Both the position numbers and the translations under genes were made by a program. This document shows positions 32,743 to 53,759 of a stretch of DNA of 64,000 bases, one piece after another (the first letter of the stretch is position 1; each line of letters opens with the position of its first letter). The notes beneath the pieces were generated by a model, which made no database searches, had not been told where the DNA came from, and worked only from the letters and a program-made list of their open reading frames with translations. This DNA is from Heliocidaris tuberculata (lineage: Eukaryota; Echinodermata; Echinoidea; Camarodonta; Echinometridae). The stretch is taken from assembly GCA_025618425.1 (NCBI GenBank), contig CM046847.1, positions 11,757,468-11,821,467 on the forward strand, read 5' to 3'.

Positions 32743-34500
32743 AATTTAGAGTAAAGGAAGGTGTTTTCAGCCAGGAGAGGTTTTCCGCCTTTCCAACGTA
32801 TTTCTATGTATCTATAGCAAAATCACTTTAAAAAGCATAGGATCACAGCCTACCACATATCACACACATACAGTATATAGTCTACCAAAGTCACTGGAAA
32901 ATGGCAGTCATAATGAAAAAAGTATCGATAAATATCACATTTTAGCTATGTAATTGACGGTCCTGCTACAAAAATCTGCAAATGTGCATTTCAAAAGTGT
33001 ATCGCTTTGGCAACAAGGTTTAAAAAACTAGGCTGTATTTCAAGAAATTTTCTGTTTTAGATCAGGATTTTTCATGTGTCGCAAACCCAACAGTGTCTAT
33101 TCACGGACTGCAGTCATCAACAGTCGATGTGTGAGATGCACACACGATATCTGTTTTAAGTATTGCAATGCCTACTCCATGTCACAAGTCATAACGAACA
33201 TGACGGATCACATGATCTACAAAAAATAAGATAATTAGATTGGGCCTTTTCATAGTCGATCAACGCCAATGAGATGGAGGTTTGTCCATTTAAGTGAGAA
33301 TGGGCAGCTTCGCATATAGCTGTGACTACTCTGAGACTCAGCACAAGCAGGAACGTATAAGCCGGCATTGCCTTTGGGTCCCTAGGCCAGGAGCTTGAGC
33401 ACGGTCCAGGCCTTGCCATACAGGCTTGATGTTCTATGTGAATTTTTTTAGTGAAATCTTCACTTTCCAACAAATGCTAACACTTCAATGATCGGATCAT
33501 GAGAAATATGAAGAAAAAATAAAAAAATGACCATTTATGGCGCCAACGATGTGGATTTACTTACTGTTCACATGTACATGTGTAGCTTGTGATGTACGAT
33601 TAACATTACAAAGATGGCGAGATCGACACAGAATGTGCTGTAGATGAACGGAGTACAATACTGCAAGGCAGTGCATGTTGAGCTGTTCCGATGCCGCATG
33701 CTAAATTTAATTGTGCTAATAATATCTTGCCAGCGTATATAGAGTAAAGGCGGGTGTTTTCGGCTGGGATGAGAATTCGGCAGGTCCAACGTATACATGG
33801 CAAAAATCACTTTAAAATGTATATCATGATAGCATATCACACACACACAATAAATACCAAAGTCACAGGGGAACCGCAGTATCTGCTAGGCCGAAAACTG
33901 CCTCCGAGACAGCACAAATGACAATGAATATTACCATTGCAATTCCTGATTTTCTTCCGGGATTTTTGTTGTTGTTAAAAAAGAGTCTAGACCCTAGTAA
34001 CAATATTGGCTTTCATGATCTATGAGTAAGAAGTGAAAATAAATATGAAATAAACAGTCCAAAAATAGGATTTTGTCTTAAGTGGCCGAATTCTCCCCCC
34101 TTACTCTACTGGCATCTGTGCGTGCAAGATTTTAGCACAACTAACTTTAGCACTCCACGTCTGAACAGCTCAGTTTTGCACTGCCTTTAATGCACTCACA
34201 CATATGCGAGGTTATTGCAGATAATGTAGAATAGAAGTTTTAGCATTTGTTGGAAAGTGAAGTTTTTTCAGCGAATGCCGAGGGTGGTTTGCAAGGTTCA
34301 CCGTACCTGGGAATGGATACTTGCCCACTGAATGATTTATTTACTTACATGTAGAAGTTAGGTCTCTCTCTCTCTGTCAGGCGTTAGGGAGACTGTTTCC
34401 CGCCTATGGCTTGAAATGTTTTAATGTCATTATATTAAAACATCAAGCCTGTATGCCATGCATGACTAGCCTGGCCAGGCGTAGACAGAACAATCCATCT
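32743..34500. repeat. Nested direct and inverted repeats
   Basis: Three relationships are visible. 32743-32900 and 33741-33868 are diverged direct copies (GAGTAAAGG, GTGTTTTC, CCAACGTAT, AAAATCACTTTAAAA). 33738-34109 has inverted ends around TAGAGTAAAGG and CCTTACTCTA. 33435-33490 pairs inverted with 34233-34285 (CACTTTCCAACAAATGCTAA), and 33350-33440 pairs with about 34438-34500 (TACAGGCTTGATGTT). No genes seen. Confidence 0.6.
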
Positions 34501-35746
34501 GTTTGGAGTTTTATAACATTTTATAACATTTTGAGGTTCTCCTCCAAGACAGACGGAAGCCTCCCACATCACAGGCACCGTAGTCGAGTAGGCATCGAGT
34601 GAGCTTAATCACTGTCCCTATGGACGTACGGGTGAGGTGCCTCACCCCACACGTTTACGACTTATTTAGAGTCGTATATCGACAAAAATCAACTTATATA
34701 ATAAAAGCAATGTATACTAGATCTAAATATAGTGAGCTCACCTGATTTTTGAAATAATCCACAAGTTACAGAAATTTTACCGTTTTTTCCCATGTTGTCG
34801 ACGGAGTTATCGCAAGTGAATCCGTCAGGCAAACGGAATATACGTACTAGTGAACGCGCGCGGGTACGAAAGTCCCAGCCAGGTCCCAGCCATAGGTAAG
34901 CACATAATGCAAGACCCCAATGGGAGTGCTTAGGGCAGACTTCAGTCTATGTCTATGTAGGTGAGGAATTCCATGAAGCCAGAAGTAGTCTCAGCAGAGC
35001 ATATTCCCGAACGAAATAGACTGATTTTCTAGGCCAGGCGAGGCCAGTCCAGACAGCCATGGCCCAGCCCCAGCACTGCTAGACTGAAAATTCTGTCTCT
35101 CATTCATTAGCCTCTTATTTGGGTAGGGTCGGCTCTTCACTTAGAGACAGAAACGCTCCTATCTGTAATTTATTCACTCTCTCTGCTGTGCAAACTTACT
35201 GATGGCCGACAAACAGTCGGCATGTACTTGTAAAAATACGTATATTTCTATTTTTGAAAATATTTTTATAAATTAAATAGATTAGGCCTAGGCTCTATAC
35301 TTAAACGAATATGTTCAACGCACCAATTTGACTGTTTTATTCCTTTTAATGCTCCTTTTTCAGGTAATTCAGGGTCCAAGGTACTCCATTTGAAAATCTT
35401 GCAGCCATATTCAAACTGTTTCCACTGCGCAGGAATGAAGGAAAAATGTGATAAATTCATGACGAACTCATACACATTGATTTTTTTCCTTCATAATCGT
35501 TTTCCCTTGTACGTAGACTAGAATGGATGCGATGTCAACTTCATTCCTGTGCAGTGGAAACAGTTGGATCCTGAATTACCTGAAGAAGGAGCATTAAGGA
35601 ATAAAACAGTCAAATTGGTAAGTTGAACATATTCGTTTAAGTATAGAGCCTAGGCCTAATCTATTTAATTTATAAAAATATTTTTAAAAATAGAAATATA
35701 ATCTACATATTTTTACAACTACATGCCGACTGTTTGTCGGCCATCA

Positions 35747-37606
35747 GGGGGTCGTTTCATCAAATCAACTCCATGACAGTCATAACTTTGTCGGCGATCT
35801 ACGGAAATGTCATGGACTAGACAAACTGTTTCGCGAAGCCATGATAAACGACAAATCACTGATATCGATACTCATCGGCTAAAATACATAGTCTATATCA
35901 CAGTCCATTGGATTTATCGTTAATTAACCAAACAGACTTCGAGGCTCAGTTTTCCCCACACTGTTACAAAATGTCAAAAATGGCAGCGAAAATTAATACT
36001 GATGATACAAACATCCTGTTTTCATGAAAAGATGTGTTACTTATGGCATTTTTTAATTTATAAAATTGAGAAAACTCGAGGATGCTTTTGCGATGTACGA
36101 ATCTAGATTTGTAAATATGAGGATACCGTAATTGACTAATTATGGAAAGAAGACCCAAATCGTGTACACTTTAGAGAAAATGATTGAATTCAGATATTTC
36201 ATGACCCAGTTCTTACTATTCCGTTATGAAAAAAATACATTTAATATAATTTATATTGATCAAAGTATTGCGTGAAAAGGGAAAAATATGGAAAATACAT
36301 ACATGATAAATTGTCGTCATTTAAATTGGTCTGTATATACAGACTGTTCTGTTCTCGACGCTTTTTCTATGGTAGACCGATGTGGGTATTTTTAATATTA
36401 ATCTCATTTACATATGTACTTGTTGGAGGGTCAAGAAGTCATAAGAACATATTGTCCATCTGTAAAATATTATTAATAAAAATATTTTAATAGTAAAACT
36501 ATTTGATAAAAAGAATGATAAAGAAATGTGCTTGGAGATCAGGAAATAATTTTCTCTTAACTTACAGTTACATTTTTGATTTTTTTTTCGCAGCCCATTG
36601 ACTAACTAAAAGCTGGCTTGTGATGGCGTTCTAAAAAGATATGACAGGTTTGGAGCACCGACAAGTCACTTGTCAGGGAAGTTGTCGCTGATCTTCACAA
36701 ATACAGCTTTGTGAAACAGTTAGCAGACAAGTTGAGCGACAGCGTCGAGATGTCGCTGATCTTGTCGTTATGACGGTTTGATGAAACGAATGCGGGCTAA
36801 CTCGGCACTAGGGCGAAGTCGGCCCTACCAGAAATTCGAGGCCGAGTTAGCCCGGAGAGGTTGAATCGATCATGAAATACCAATCCGTAAGGTTTCATTT
36901 TGATTACTAAATACTAGCCAAGAATACGTTTTTAACCGTTCTTTTTATAGAATTGTATGAAATACTTATTTTGAAGTTCATCTTGCAATTTTCTAGAGCT
37001 AATTAATATCATATGAAAGTGACATTTTAGGCAGTTTAATCACAATTCACAGCCCGCATTCGCAATCGCCGTGCATGCGTTGCACTCACTGACTCAGTGA
37101 CTGGCCATGGGTTTGGTACTCGGACTTGGTGAATGAATTACTGCAAAATTCTATATATATTAATGATGTCTGTAACATAAACTGAAACTAACAACCGTTC
37201 ATTTGATTATATTAATATTACTTCCATAAATTCTTGATGGATAACATTTTTTTATCGACTGTGAGGTTTTGCAATATGTGTGTCCGACTCATCGCTACGC
37301 ACGGCCGGCGATTGCGAGCTGTGTCGTGTGATTAAACTGTCTAAAATGTTACTTTTACATCATGTTACATTAAGAAAATTGCAAGATTATCATCTGAGTA
37401 TTTCATACAATTCTATAAAAAAGAATGGTTACAAACATAGATCTATACTTATCTAGTAATCACAACAAAACTTTACACATTGGTATTTCATGATCGATTT
37501 AAACCCTCCGGGCTAACTCGGCCTCACTTTTCCCGTAGTGCTGAGTTCGCCCTAGTCTAGCCTAAGCTAAGCCGAGTTAGCCCGACCCCGATGAAACGAC
37601 CCCCAG
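35747..37606. mobile_element. TIR element, copy 1, interrupted by a second TIR element
   Basis: Begins GGGGGTCGTTTCATCAAA (35747). Its right end (GACGGTTTGATGAAACGA, to about 36790) is split from the final GATGAAACGACCCCC (about 37590-37606) by an insertion of about 0.8 kb. That insert has its own inverted ends GGGCTAACTCGGC (36796-36808) and GCCGAGTTAGCCC (about 37570-37582). Interior matches copy 2. Confidence 0.7.
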
Positions 37607-37633
37607 TATTGACAGTATGTAAGTTTGCACAGC

Positions 37634-38660
37634 AGGGGGTCGTTTCATCAAATCAACTCCATGACAGTCATAACTTTGTCGGCGATCTACGGAAATGTCA
37701 TGGACTAGATAAACTGTTTCACGAAGCCATGATAAACGACAACTCAATGATATCGATACTCAGAGGTTAAAAAACATAGTCTATATCACAGTCCATTGGA
37801 TTTATCGTCAATTACCCAAACAGACTTAGAGGCTCAGTTTTCCCCCCAAACTGTTCCAAAATGTCAAAAATGGCAGCGAAAATTAATACTGATGATATAA
37901 ACATCTCGTTTTCATGAAAAGATGTGTTACTTATGGCATCTTAGCATTTATAAAATTGAGAAAACTTGAGGATGCTTTTGCGATGTATGAATCTAGATTT
38001 GGAAATAAGAGGATACTGTAATTGACTAATTGTGGAAAGAAGACCAAAATCGTGTAAACTTTAGAGAAAATGATTGAATTCAGATATTTTATGACCCAAT
38101 TCTTAATATTCAGTTATAAAAAAATACATTTAATATTATTTATATCAAAGGATTGCGTGAAAAGTGAAAAATATAGGGATAATACATACATGATAAATCG
38201 TCGTTTAAATTGGTCTGTATATACAGACTGTTCCGTTTAAGACGCCTTTTCTATGGTAGACCGATGTGGGTATTCTAAATATTAATTTCATTTACTTGTT
38301 GGAGGGTCAAGAGGTCATAAGAACAATTTATTGTCCGTCTGTAAAATATTATAATAAAAACATAAGTAAAACTATTTGATAAAAAGAATGATAAAGAAAT
38401 GTGCTTGGAGATCAGGAAATAATTTTCTCTTAACTTACATTTTTCATTTTTTTCGCAGCCCATAGACTAACTAAAAGCTGGCTTGTGATGGCGTTCTAAA
38501 AAGATATGACAGGTTTGGAGTACCGACAAGTCACTTGTCAGGGAAGTTGTCGCTGATCTTCGCAAATACGGCTTTGTGAAACAGTTAGCGGACAATCTGA
38601 GCGACAGCGTCGAGATGTCGCTGATCTTGTCGTTATGACGGTTTGATGAAACGACCCCCA
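37634..38660. mobile_element. TIR element, copy 2 (uninterrupted)
   Basis: Ends GGGGGTCGTTTCATCAAA and TTTGATGAAACGACCCCC are inverted. The roughly 1-kb interior is about 95% identical by eye to copy 1 (shared ACTCCATGACAGTCATAACT, CATTTATTATGACC-type blocks). No transposase ORF. Confidence 0.8.
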
Positions 38661-38799
38661 GAATGATAGGAGCGTTTCTGTCTCTAACTAAGTCTAAGTG
38701 AAGAGCCGACCCTACCCAAATAAGACCTCTAAGGCTAACGAACGAGAGACAGAATTTTCGGTCTACAGCACTGCATGTCATTGGGCACAGGCACAAATA

Positions 38800-39010
38800 A
38801 CTCCAGGGACCGGCGCTCCGCCGCCGCTGTTAGGCGCCTCACGGCGGAGGCGGAGGCTGGAGCTCCCTGGCCTAGGCTAGGGCCCTGGAGTCAAGGCAGC
38901 AACTCAACTGCTATCCCCGATGCATTTTTCACGCACACACGTACCGGTACCATACACACGCCCAGTCAGCTCAGTCACCACGACACGCGCTGTAGCCGTA
39001 GGAAAGCTAG
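38800..39010. other. Short GC/CpG-rich island
   Basis: Unlike its AT-rich surroundings this stretch is rich in CCG/CGG words (GGCGCTCCGCCGCCGCTG, GGCGGAGGCGGAGGCTGG). It could be an unmethylated or promoter-like island or repeat-derived; no exon was identified. Confidence 0.35.
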
Positions 39011-39249
39011 GGCCGATTCAACTTCAACTTTTCAAGTATTCATAAACGATAGATAACTTATTAAAATTTCTAATGAATCAAACGGATCTAGAGTAAAGTA
39101 TAGGCACTTACCATTAATCCAAAAGAGATGTTTTATTCATGGAAATGGTGGAATGTTTAAGATGTTACTTTAGTTGGACAATTTTAGTCATGAAGACGTC
39201 CGACATGATTGTGTTGTAACGCTTGTCGATAGATGGCGCCATACATTCG

Positions 39250-39710
39250 AGGAGGAGGAGGAGGATCTAGGAGGAGGAGGAGGAGGAGGAGGAGGAGGAG
39301 GAGGAGGAGGAGGAGGAGGAGGAGGAGGAGGAGGAGGAGGAGGAGGAGGAGGAGGAGGAGGAGGAGGAGGAGGAGGAGGAGGAGGAGGAGGAGGAGGAGG
39401 AGGAGGAGGAGGAGGAGGAGGAGGAGGAGGAGGAGGAGGAGGAGGAGGAGGAGGAGGAGGAGGAGGAGGAGGAGGAGAGGAGGAGAAGAAGAAGGAGAAG
39501 AAGAAGAAGAAGAAGAAGAAGAAGAAGAAGAAGAAGAAGAAGAAGAAGAAGAAGAAGAAGAAGAAGAAGAAGAAGAAGAAGAAGAAGAAGAAGAAGAAGA
39601 AGAAGAAGAAGAAGAAGAAGAAGAAGAAGAAGAAGAAGAAGAAGAAGAAGAAGAAGAAGAAGAAGAAGAAGAAGAAGAAGAAGAAGAAGAAGAAGAAGAA
39701 GAAGAAGAAA
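39250..39710 (+). repeat. Long trinucleotide array: (GGA)n then (GAA)n
   Basis: About 225 bp of GGA repeats passes into about 225 bp of GAA repeats with a short mixed junction near 39476-39500. Homopurine on the plus strand throughout. ORFs across it are artefacts. Confidence 0.97.
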
Positions 39711-41148
39711 GGCATATGTGCAATATGATTATCTTCTTTAAATTTTCTTTTAAGAACATCCATGGAAATTTAAATTTTTTAGTAAAAACGTCACGCAGGT
39801 GTTTGATGGATCATAACTTTTCTTATTTCTAATAAAGCGGATTTTGCTCAACTTTCATTCACTCTGTTAATTTCTTTAATTTCCTGCCTTAAAAAAACCT
39901 CCAAAACTTGATGTCAGGGACAGTGTGGACCGTCAAAGCAAAAGCAAAATCTCTTCTAAAAAGAGTTTTATGTGATGACATCAAATGTAAAACATGTTCT
40001 CTGTTAGGAAAATATGTCTGTACTTTTTCATCATCTTCTTCTTCATCATCATCATCAGAATAAAAGAATGGAGATTGAAGATGCCTATACTTTAATGATA
40101 GTGAGAATGGGGAAGTTCGAGCATTGACCGAACTTAGTGGTTACTCACTTTTCTTATAATTCGTCCTGTTTGAGTGAATACTTTCACTATCACCTAGCAT
40201 AATGGGGCTTGGGCGGGGGGCCGGGGGGGGGGGGTATGCATATCAAGCAGGGGCTGGAGGCTAGCCCCCTATTTGAAATGATCAGCTAGATCACACTGGT
40301 ATTCGGAAGGTGAGGATGTATTTTGGTACTTAAAACAAATCTTATAATAGGCAAAATATTTTGAAGATGAGATGAAAACCGTATAATCTGGTACAAATGT
40401 CTTCTTTTTCCCCACTCGCTCCCTTACCAGGGACGGTACTCAAAAGTTGGATGAATAGAATTTTGAAGAACCCAGCTAACAATCGGACGTTTTCTGAACG
40501 TTCTAAAAACGTTCCAAGTTGGTTCTTTGGACGTTTCGTAAAAACGTTTTTTGGACGTTTTTTGTGGAAGGTTTTGGACGTCCATAAAACGTTTTATTGG
40601 ACGTTTTAAAAACGTTTTTTAAACGTTTAAAAAACAAAAAAAAACCTTTGAAAATATGCTTCTAAATGAAGGACCTTCAGAAAACCTACGGACATTTAAA
40701 AAACGTTTTGAGAACCTTTAAAAAACCTCCAGCAAACGTTTTATGAACGTTTATAAAACGTTTCTCAAAAAACCTTTCTAGAATGTTTTGAAACCCGGCA
40801 GACGTTTAAAAAACGTCCAAAAAAACCGTTAAAGAACGTTTATAAAACCTGGCGGACGTTTTAAGTACGTCCCAAAAAACCCTTCCAGAACGTACATAAA
40901 ACCTTTCTAGAACTTTTTGAAACCCGGCAGACCTTTTAAAAACGTCCAGAAAACCTTTAAAGAACGTCTATAAAACCTGGTGGACATAATGATAAAAATA
41001 ATAATTTTAATCTGATGTGAAGCTCTTTCTATACAATCCACCTACTGGTCTAAAATCCTAACCTCCTATAATCCTAACAACCCTATGCCTATATCCTATC
41101 CTATCCTATCCACAGTACTCTTGGCAGGTCTTTCTATATATAGGGACC

Positions 41149-41204
41149 GTTGTTGTTGATTAGTGTTTTATGGCAATCAGTCAATTTTGACTATTATCAC
41201 CAAC

Positions 41205-41235
<31 letters not shown>

Positions 41236-41575
41236 AAACAGAATTTAATCATTTGAATAATATAATTGACTTCTCTCTTCTTTTTTTGTATTTTTTTCTA
41301 AAAGTTATTATATTATATATATTTATATATATATATATTTTTTTTCTTTAAAGATAAAATAGTATCATGCCAGGTTACCGAGTCCTGTCGGTTCTAAATT
41401 GGCACCGTCCTGACAAACCTGCTCGTGTTTTGTACGAAGGTTTCTCGGAAACAAGTTTCCTATGTCTCTCGGGTGCAGACAGGGGGCTCCCTTTGGGATA
41501 CTTCAATATCTTGAAACTCGAAAGGAAAAGAATAAACAAAATCAAGGAAATCAAAGAAGGTTCTTTTCCGAGGAA
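41149..41575 (+). repeat. 424-bp dispersed repeat, copy 2 (inside the AACGTT element)
   Basis: Opposite orientation to copy 1. The homologous ORF (41367-41618) starts [20 protein letters not shown] and runs about 12 codons past the repeat edge. It interrupts the AACGTT-rich element, so it inserted later. Confidence 0.8.
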
Positions 41576-42267
41576 ATTTGTTTCGCGCAATCTCGCATTT
41601 CTATCAAAAGGAATTTAATAACAAACATTTATAGCAAGTGCACTCATCTTTACTTTTACATAATTTACTGGGAAAAAAAAACATATATAAGCAAACAAAA
41701 TATGGGCTTTTAATGAACTTGGTGCTGTTAATCTTAATAAGATACTGATAGAAATAAAAACTACTCAACAAACCAAAATGTTTTCAAGACAAGCCTGAAA
41801 CATGGAAAAGACTTATTTTCCATAATTATGATATGCCTGTCATAGGTAACAGACTTATAATACACATACCCTGTACCCTGAACCAGATGGCAATGACCAT
41901 AAAAAAATAGTTGAAGATTACATTTTTTCAGTTTTGACCTATAAATACCTCTTCAAATTGCATTGGGCATAACAATTAATGTAAATACATTTTGCATTAT
42001 AGCACAAATTGAATTGCCAAAATAGATTGCCGTTTATCCTTTTTAAAATATGATTTTGGTCAATTATGGACTTTTGTGAATATTCATGAATCATGATCAA
42101 TTGTATCATCTACATGGTCCACTTTTGAACGCTTAAAAAACGTTTTAAAAACGTTCGGTAAGAAACGTTTTGTTTTAGACGTTTTAAAAACGTTTTTCAA
42201 ACGTTCTTTTAAGGACGAAGACCTACGGACCTGAAAAAACGTTTTTAAAACGTTTGGTGTTTGCTGG

Positions 42268-42269
<2 letters not shown>

Positions 42270-42320
<51 letters not shown>
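42270..42320 (+). repeat. (AAT)n microsatellite
   Basis: About 16 AAT units inside the AACGTT element region. A longer (AAT)n lies at about 59877-59973. Confidence 0.9.
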
Positions 42321-42321
<1 letters not shown>

Positions 42322-42915
42322 TAATAACAACAACAATAATAATAAGAATCATATAATGATAATGATAATAAACATATCTACTGCAGCTAAACGTTCAGCA
42401 GATTACGTCTTGGTAAAACGTGTTGTAAACGTTTTTTGGACGTCATCAAAAGACCTATACATGTAGCTGTGAATTTGCGGCAAATGTTTAAGTCAAAACT
42501 TCGACGTTCTGTAAACGTTTTGTAAACGTTTATTAAAGACGAAGACGTAGCGGACCTAATAAAAACGTTTTGTAAACGTTTATTAAAGACGAAGACGTAG
42601 CGGACCTAATAAAAACGTTTTGTAAACGTTTATTAAAGACGAAGACATAGCGGACCTAATAAAAAACGTTTTGTGAACGTTCTGAAAACGTTTTGTGTTT
42701 GCTGGGAATACACATGCAGAAAGTTAGTGAAAATTAATAGCCATATCACTCTTGAGCTAGCTAGCTATGTGAGAATCAATGTTAGAGCGCCCTCTTTTTA
42801 ATTGTAATGTCCATGCATGCATGCATGCATGCAGCTCATCTGAATCTGAAAACTGCCGATTAGACTCTATAAGTACCGATTTTTGATAATTTCCTGCCTG
42901 CCTGAGTCCTTCAAA

Positions 42916-51927
<9,012 letters not shown>

Positions 51928-53110
51928 TAATAGCCCTCATGATCATCAATTTGTTTTATGTGATCCCACTGCTCACCTGCCTAGAGCTGAAGATAGTCAG
52001 GTGACCATGATGGGAGTGTCATGTGACCTTGCAGTAAATGTCATGTGATCACCATATAAGAGGACTCGGAATGTGTCTTGATGGACCAGTACTTGTATAA
52101 CAGAATCTTGCCTAAAGCTTAATTGTACAGGCGAAGGCAGGGTTTAGGCCCTATTAGGGTCAGTATTTATAAAACAAGTTCTCTCCTCTCAGACAGTTAA
52201 ACTTCAATCATGTAAGCACTGCAAAAGTGTTTGAGACTTCTGAGACCAGAACTGATCTAGGGGAGTTGTAATTAAAGACCATTATGAAAGCCAAGATTGA
52301 CAAGAAAGTTGCAATACTGGCTGAATTTTGGAACATTTAACTTTTACAAGTGGCAGTACACACCGAGAAACATACGTACATGTTTGCACAACTATTTATT
52401 TGACATATTTAAAATGGGTCAAAATTATGTTGCTTTGGTCGAATGTTGCTAGTCGTGCTTATGATTATGTTTAAGATGTTTTATTTGTGTTTTCAAATGT
52501 ACAAGGTCTAAGGTCTCAGCCATTTCTCCTGATGTTTACATGTAATTAGATGGTAGACCTACTTGTGTTCAGTTTTCCAAAGTAATCTATTCTACAAATT
52601 TTTTCTTAGTTTACTGAAACAAGATAGGAAAAAATCAGAACAAGTCTCTAAAGAAAAGCTGATATTAAATTCTTGATTATAGAAAAGGAAATTAATTCAT
52701 CTTTCTGCTTCTGTTCTGTTGATACCTTTTGTTTGTCATGTTCCCTATTTTTTGGAATGAATTCAGAAAATGAGAATATCTCTTCAGAAATTCAAACTGT
52801 ATATTTTAAAAGTATTTTTATAATAAAATTGCCATATTATGGAACAGTAAAAAAAATGTGTTTTTTATCTATATTTTGTGTCCTATCCTACATGTAAAGG
52901 AAACGATACAATGACAAGATATTGTGTAATACTTGACAGCTTTAATGACCAACAAGTTGGTGAAAATGAGGGGAAAGGCATTTTCTTTGAATAGCTGCTT
53001 TAGATTTCTCTCGGTATGATATGATACATGTACATGAATGTTTTTCAGTGGATTATTCTGAAGTTAACTCCAAGTTTATAACATTATAAATAAATTTCCA
53101 TTGGTGGATT
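51928..53110 (+). other. Probable PCGF6 3' UTR
   Basis: Sequence after the stop codon has no further coding signal. Candidate polyadenylation signals AATAAA occur at 52822-52827 and 53089-53094, so the transcript probably ends near 52.85 or 53.11 kb. Inferred from position; no direct evidence of the cleavage site. Confidence 0.45.
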
Positions 53111-53276
53111 TTAGCTGATGGGTCATTAAAACACATGTACATGTACTGGTCATATCACAGATTTACCCAAATGAAAACCATGCATGCATTATTGATTGAT
53201 ATGCATCTATAATTTGAGTTGGAGAAAGATACTGCACAAGAGAAGGTACTCGAAGGAGCTACTGTAAAAGCAGAGG

Positions 53277-53640
53277 GGGGGGGGGGGTGAGATGGGGGAG
53301 GGCATTTAGAGGAATGGGGGAGGATTAAGTTTGAGGGAAAGAGGGAGAGCCTGAGAGAGAAAGAGGTGGGTTAAAGGGTAGAGGGGGGGGGGGGTAGAGG
53401 GGGGGGGGGGGGGGGGGGGGGGGGGGTTGAGAGGGAGAGAGATGGGGGGGGGGGGGTGGTTGAGAGGGAGAGAGAGATGGGGGGGGTGGTTGAAAGGGAG
53501 AGAGAGATGGGTGGGGGGGGGGTGGTTGAGAGAGAGAGATGGAGTGGGGGTGGTTGAAAGGGAGAGAGATGGGGGGGTGGTTGAAAGGGAGAGATGGGGG
53601 GGGGCTGGTTGAAAAGAAGAGGGATGGGGGGGGGGGGGGG
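53277..53640 (+). repeat. G-run rich tract with GAGA spacers
   Basis: Repeated runs of 7-24 G separated by GAGAGGGAGAGAGATG-type spacers, just past the PCGF6 3' end. It meets the G-quadruplex pattern many times over. The proline-rich ORFs on the opposite strand are artefacts. Confidence 0.95.
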
Positions 53641-53759
53641 GGAAATAGAGGGGACGGGATACATGTGGTGAGAAACGGTGAGATTGGAAATGAGGAGAAA
53701 GATTGCCAGAGAGAAAGAGAGAGGGAGAAATGGTGGGTCATGGTGAAGGAAAAGTGGTA

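Larger units (their letters stand above)
35086..38772. repeat. Composite nested foldback, 3.7 kb
   Basis: The outer arms 35086-35166 and 38668-38772 are inverted (GAAAATTCTGTCTCTC, GGGTAGGGTCGGCTCTTCAC). Inside, 35222-35450 pairs inverted with 35535-35712, and two roughly 1-kb TIR elements lie in direct order. No coding potential recognised. Confidence 0.75.
40471..42706. mobile_element. AACGTT-rich TIR element(s)
   Basis: Starts CCCAGCTAACA (40471) and ends TGTTTGCTGGG (42696-42706), inverted. A further inner end TGTTTGCTGGGAA lies at 42258-42270. The interior (40490-40990, 42120-42260, 42400-42700) is dominated by degenerate AAACGTTT/GGACGTTTT words. It contains three copies of a 50-bp unit starting GAAGACGTAG at 42541, 42591 and (GAAGACATAG) 42641. 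The 424-bp repeat copy 2 is inserted within. Confidence 0.7.

Noticed and set aside
39174..39832. Long ORFs of poly-Gly/Lys, Arg/Glu and their antisense Ser/Leu, Phe/Pro forms
   Set aside because: They are frame translations of the GGA/GAA microsatellite.
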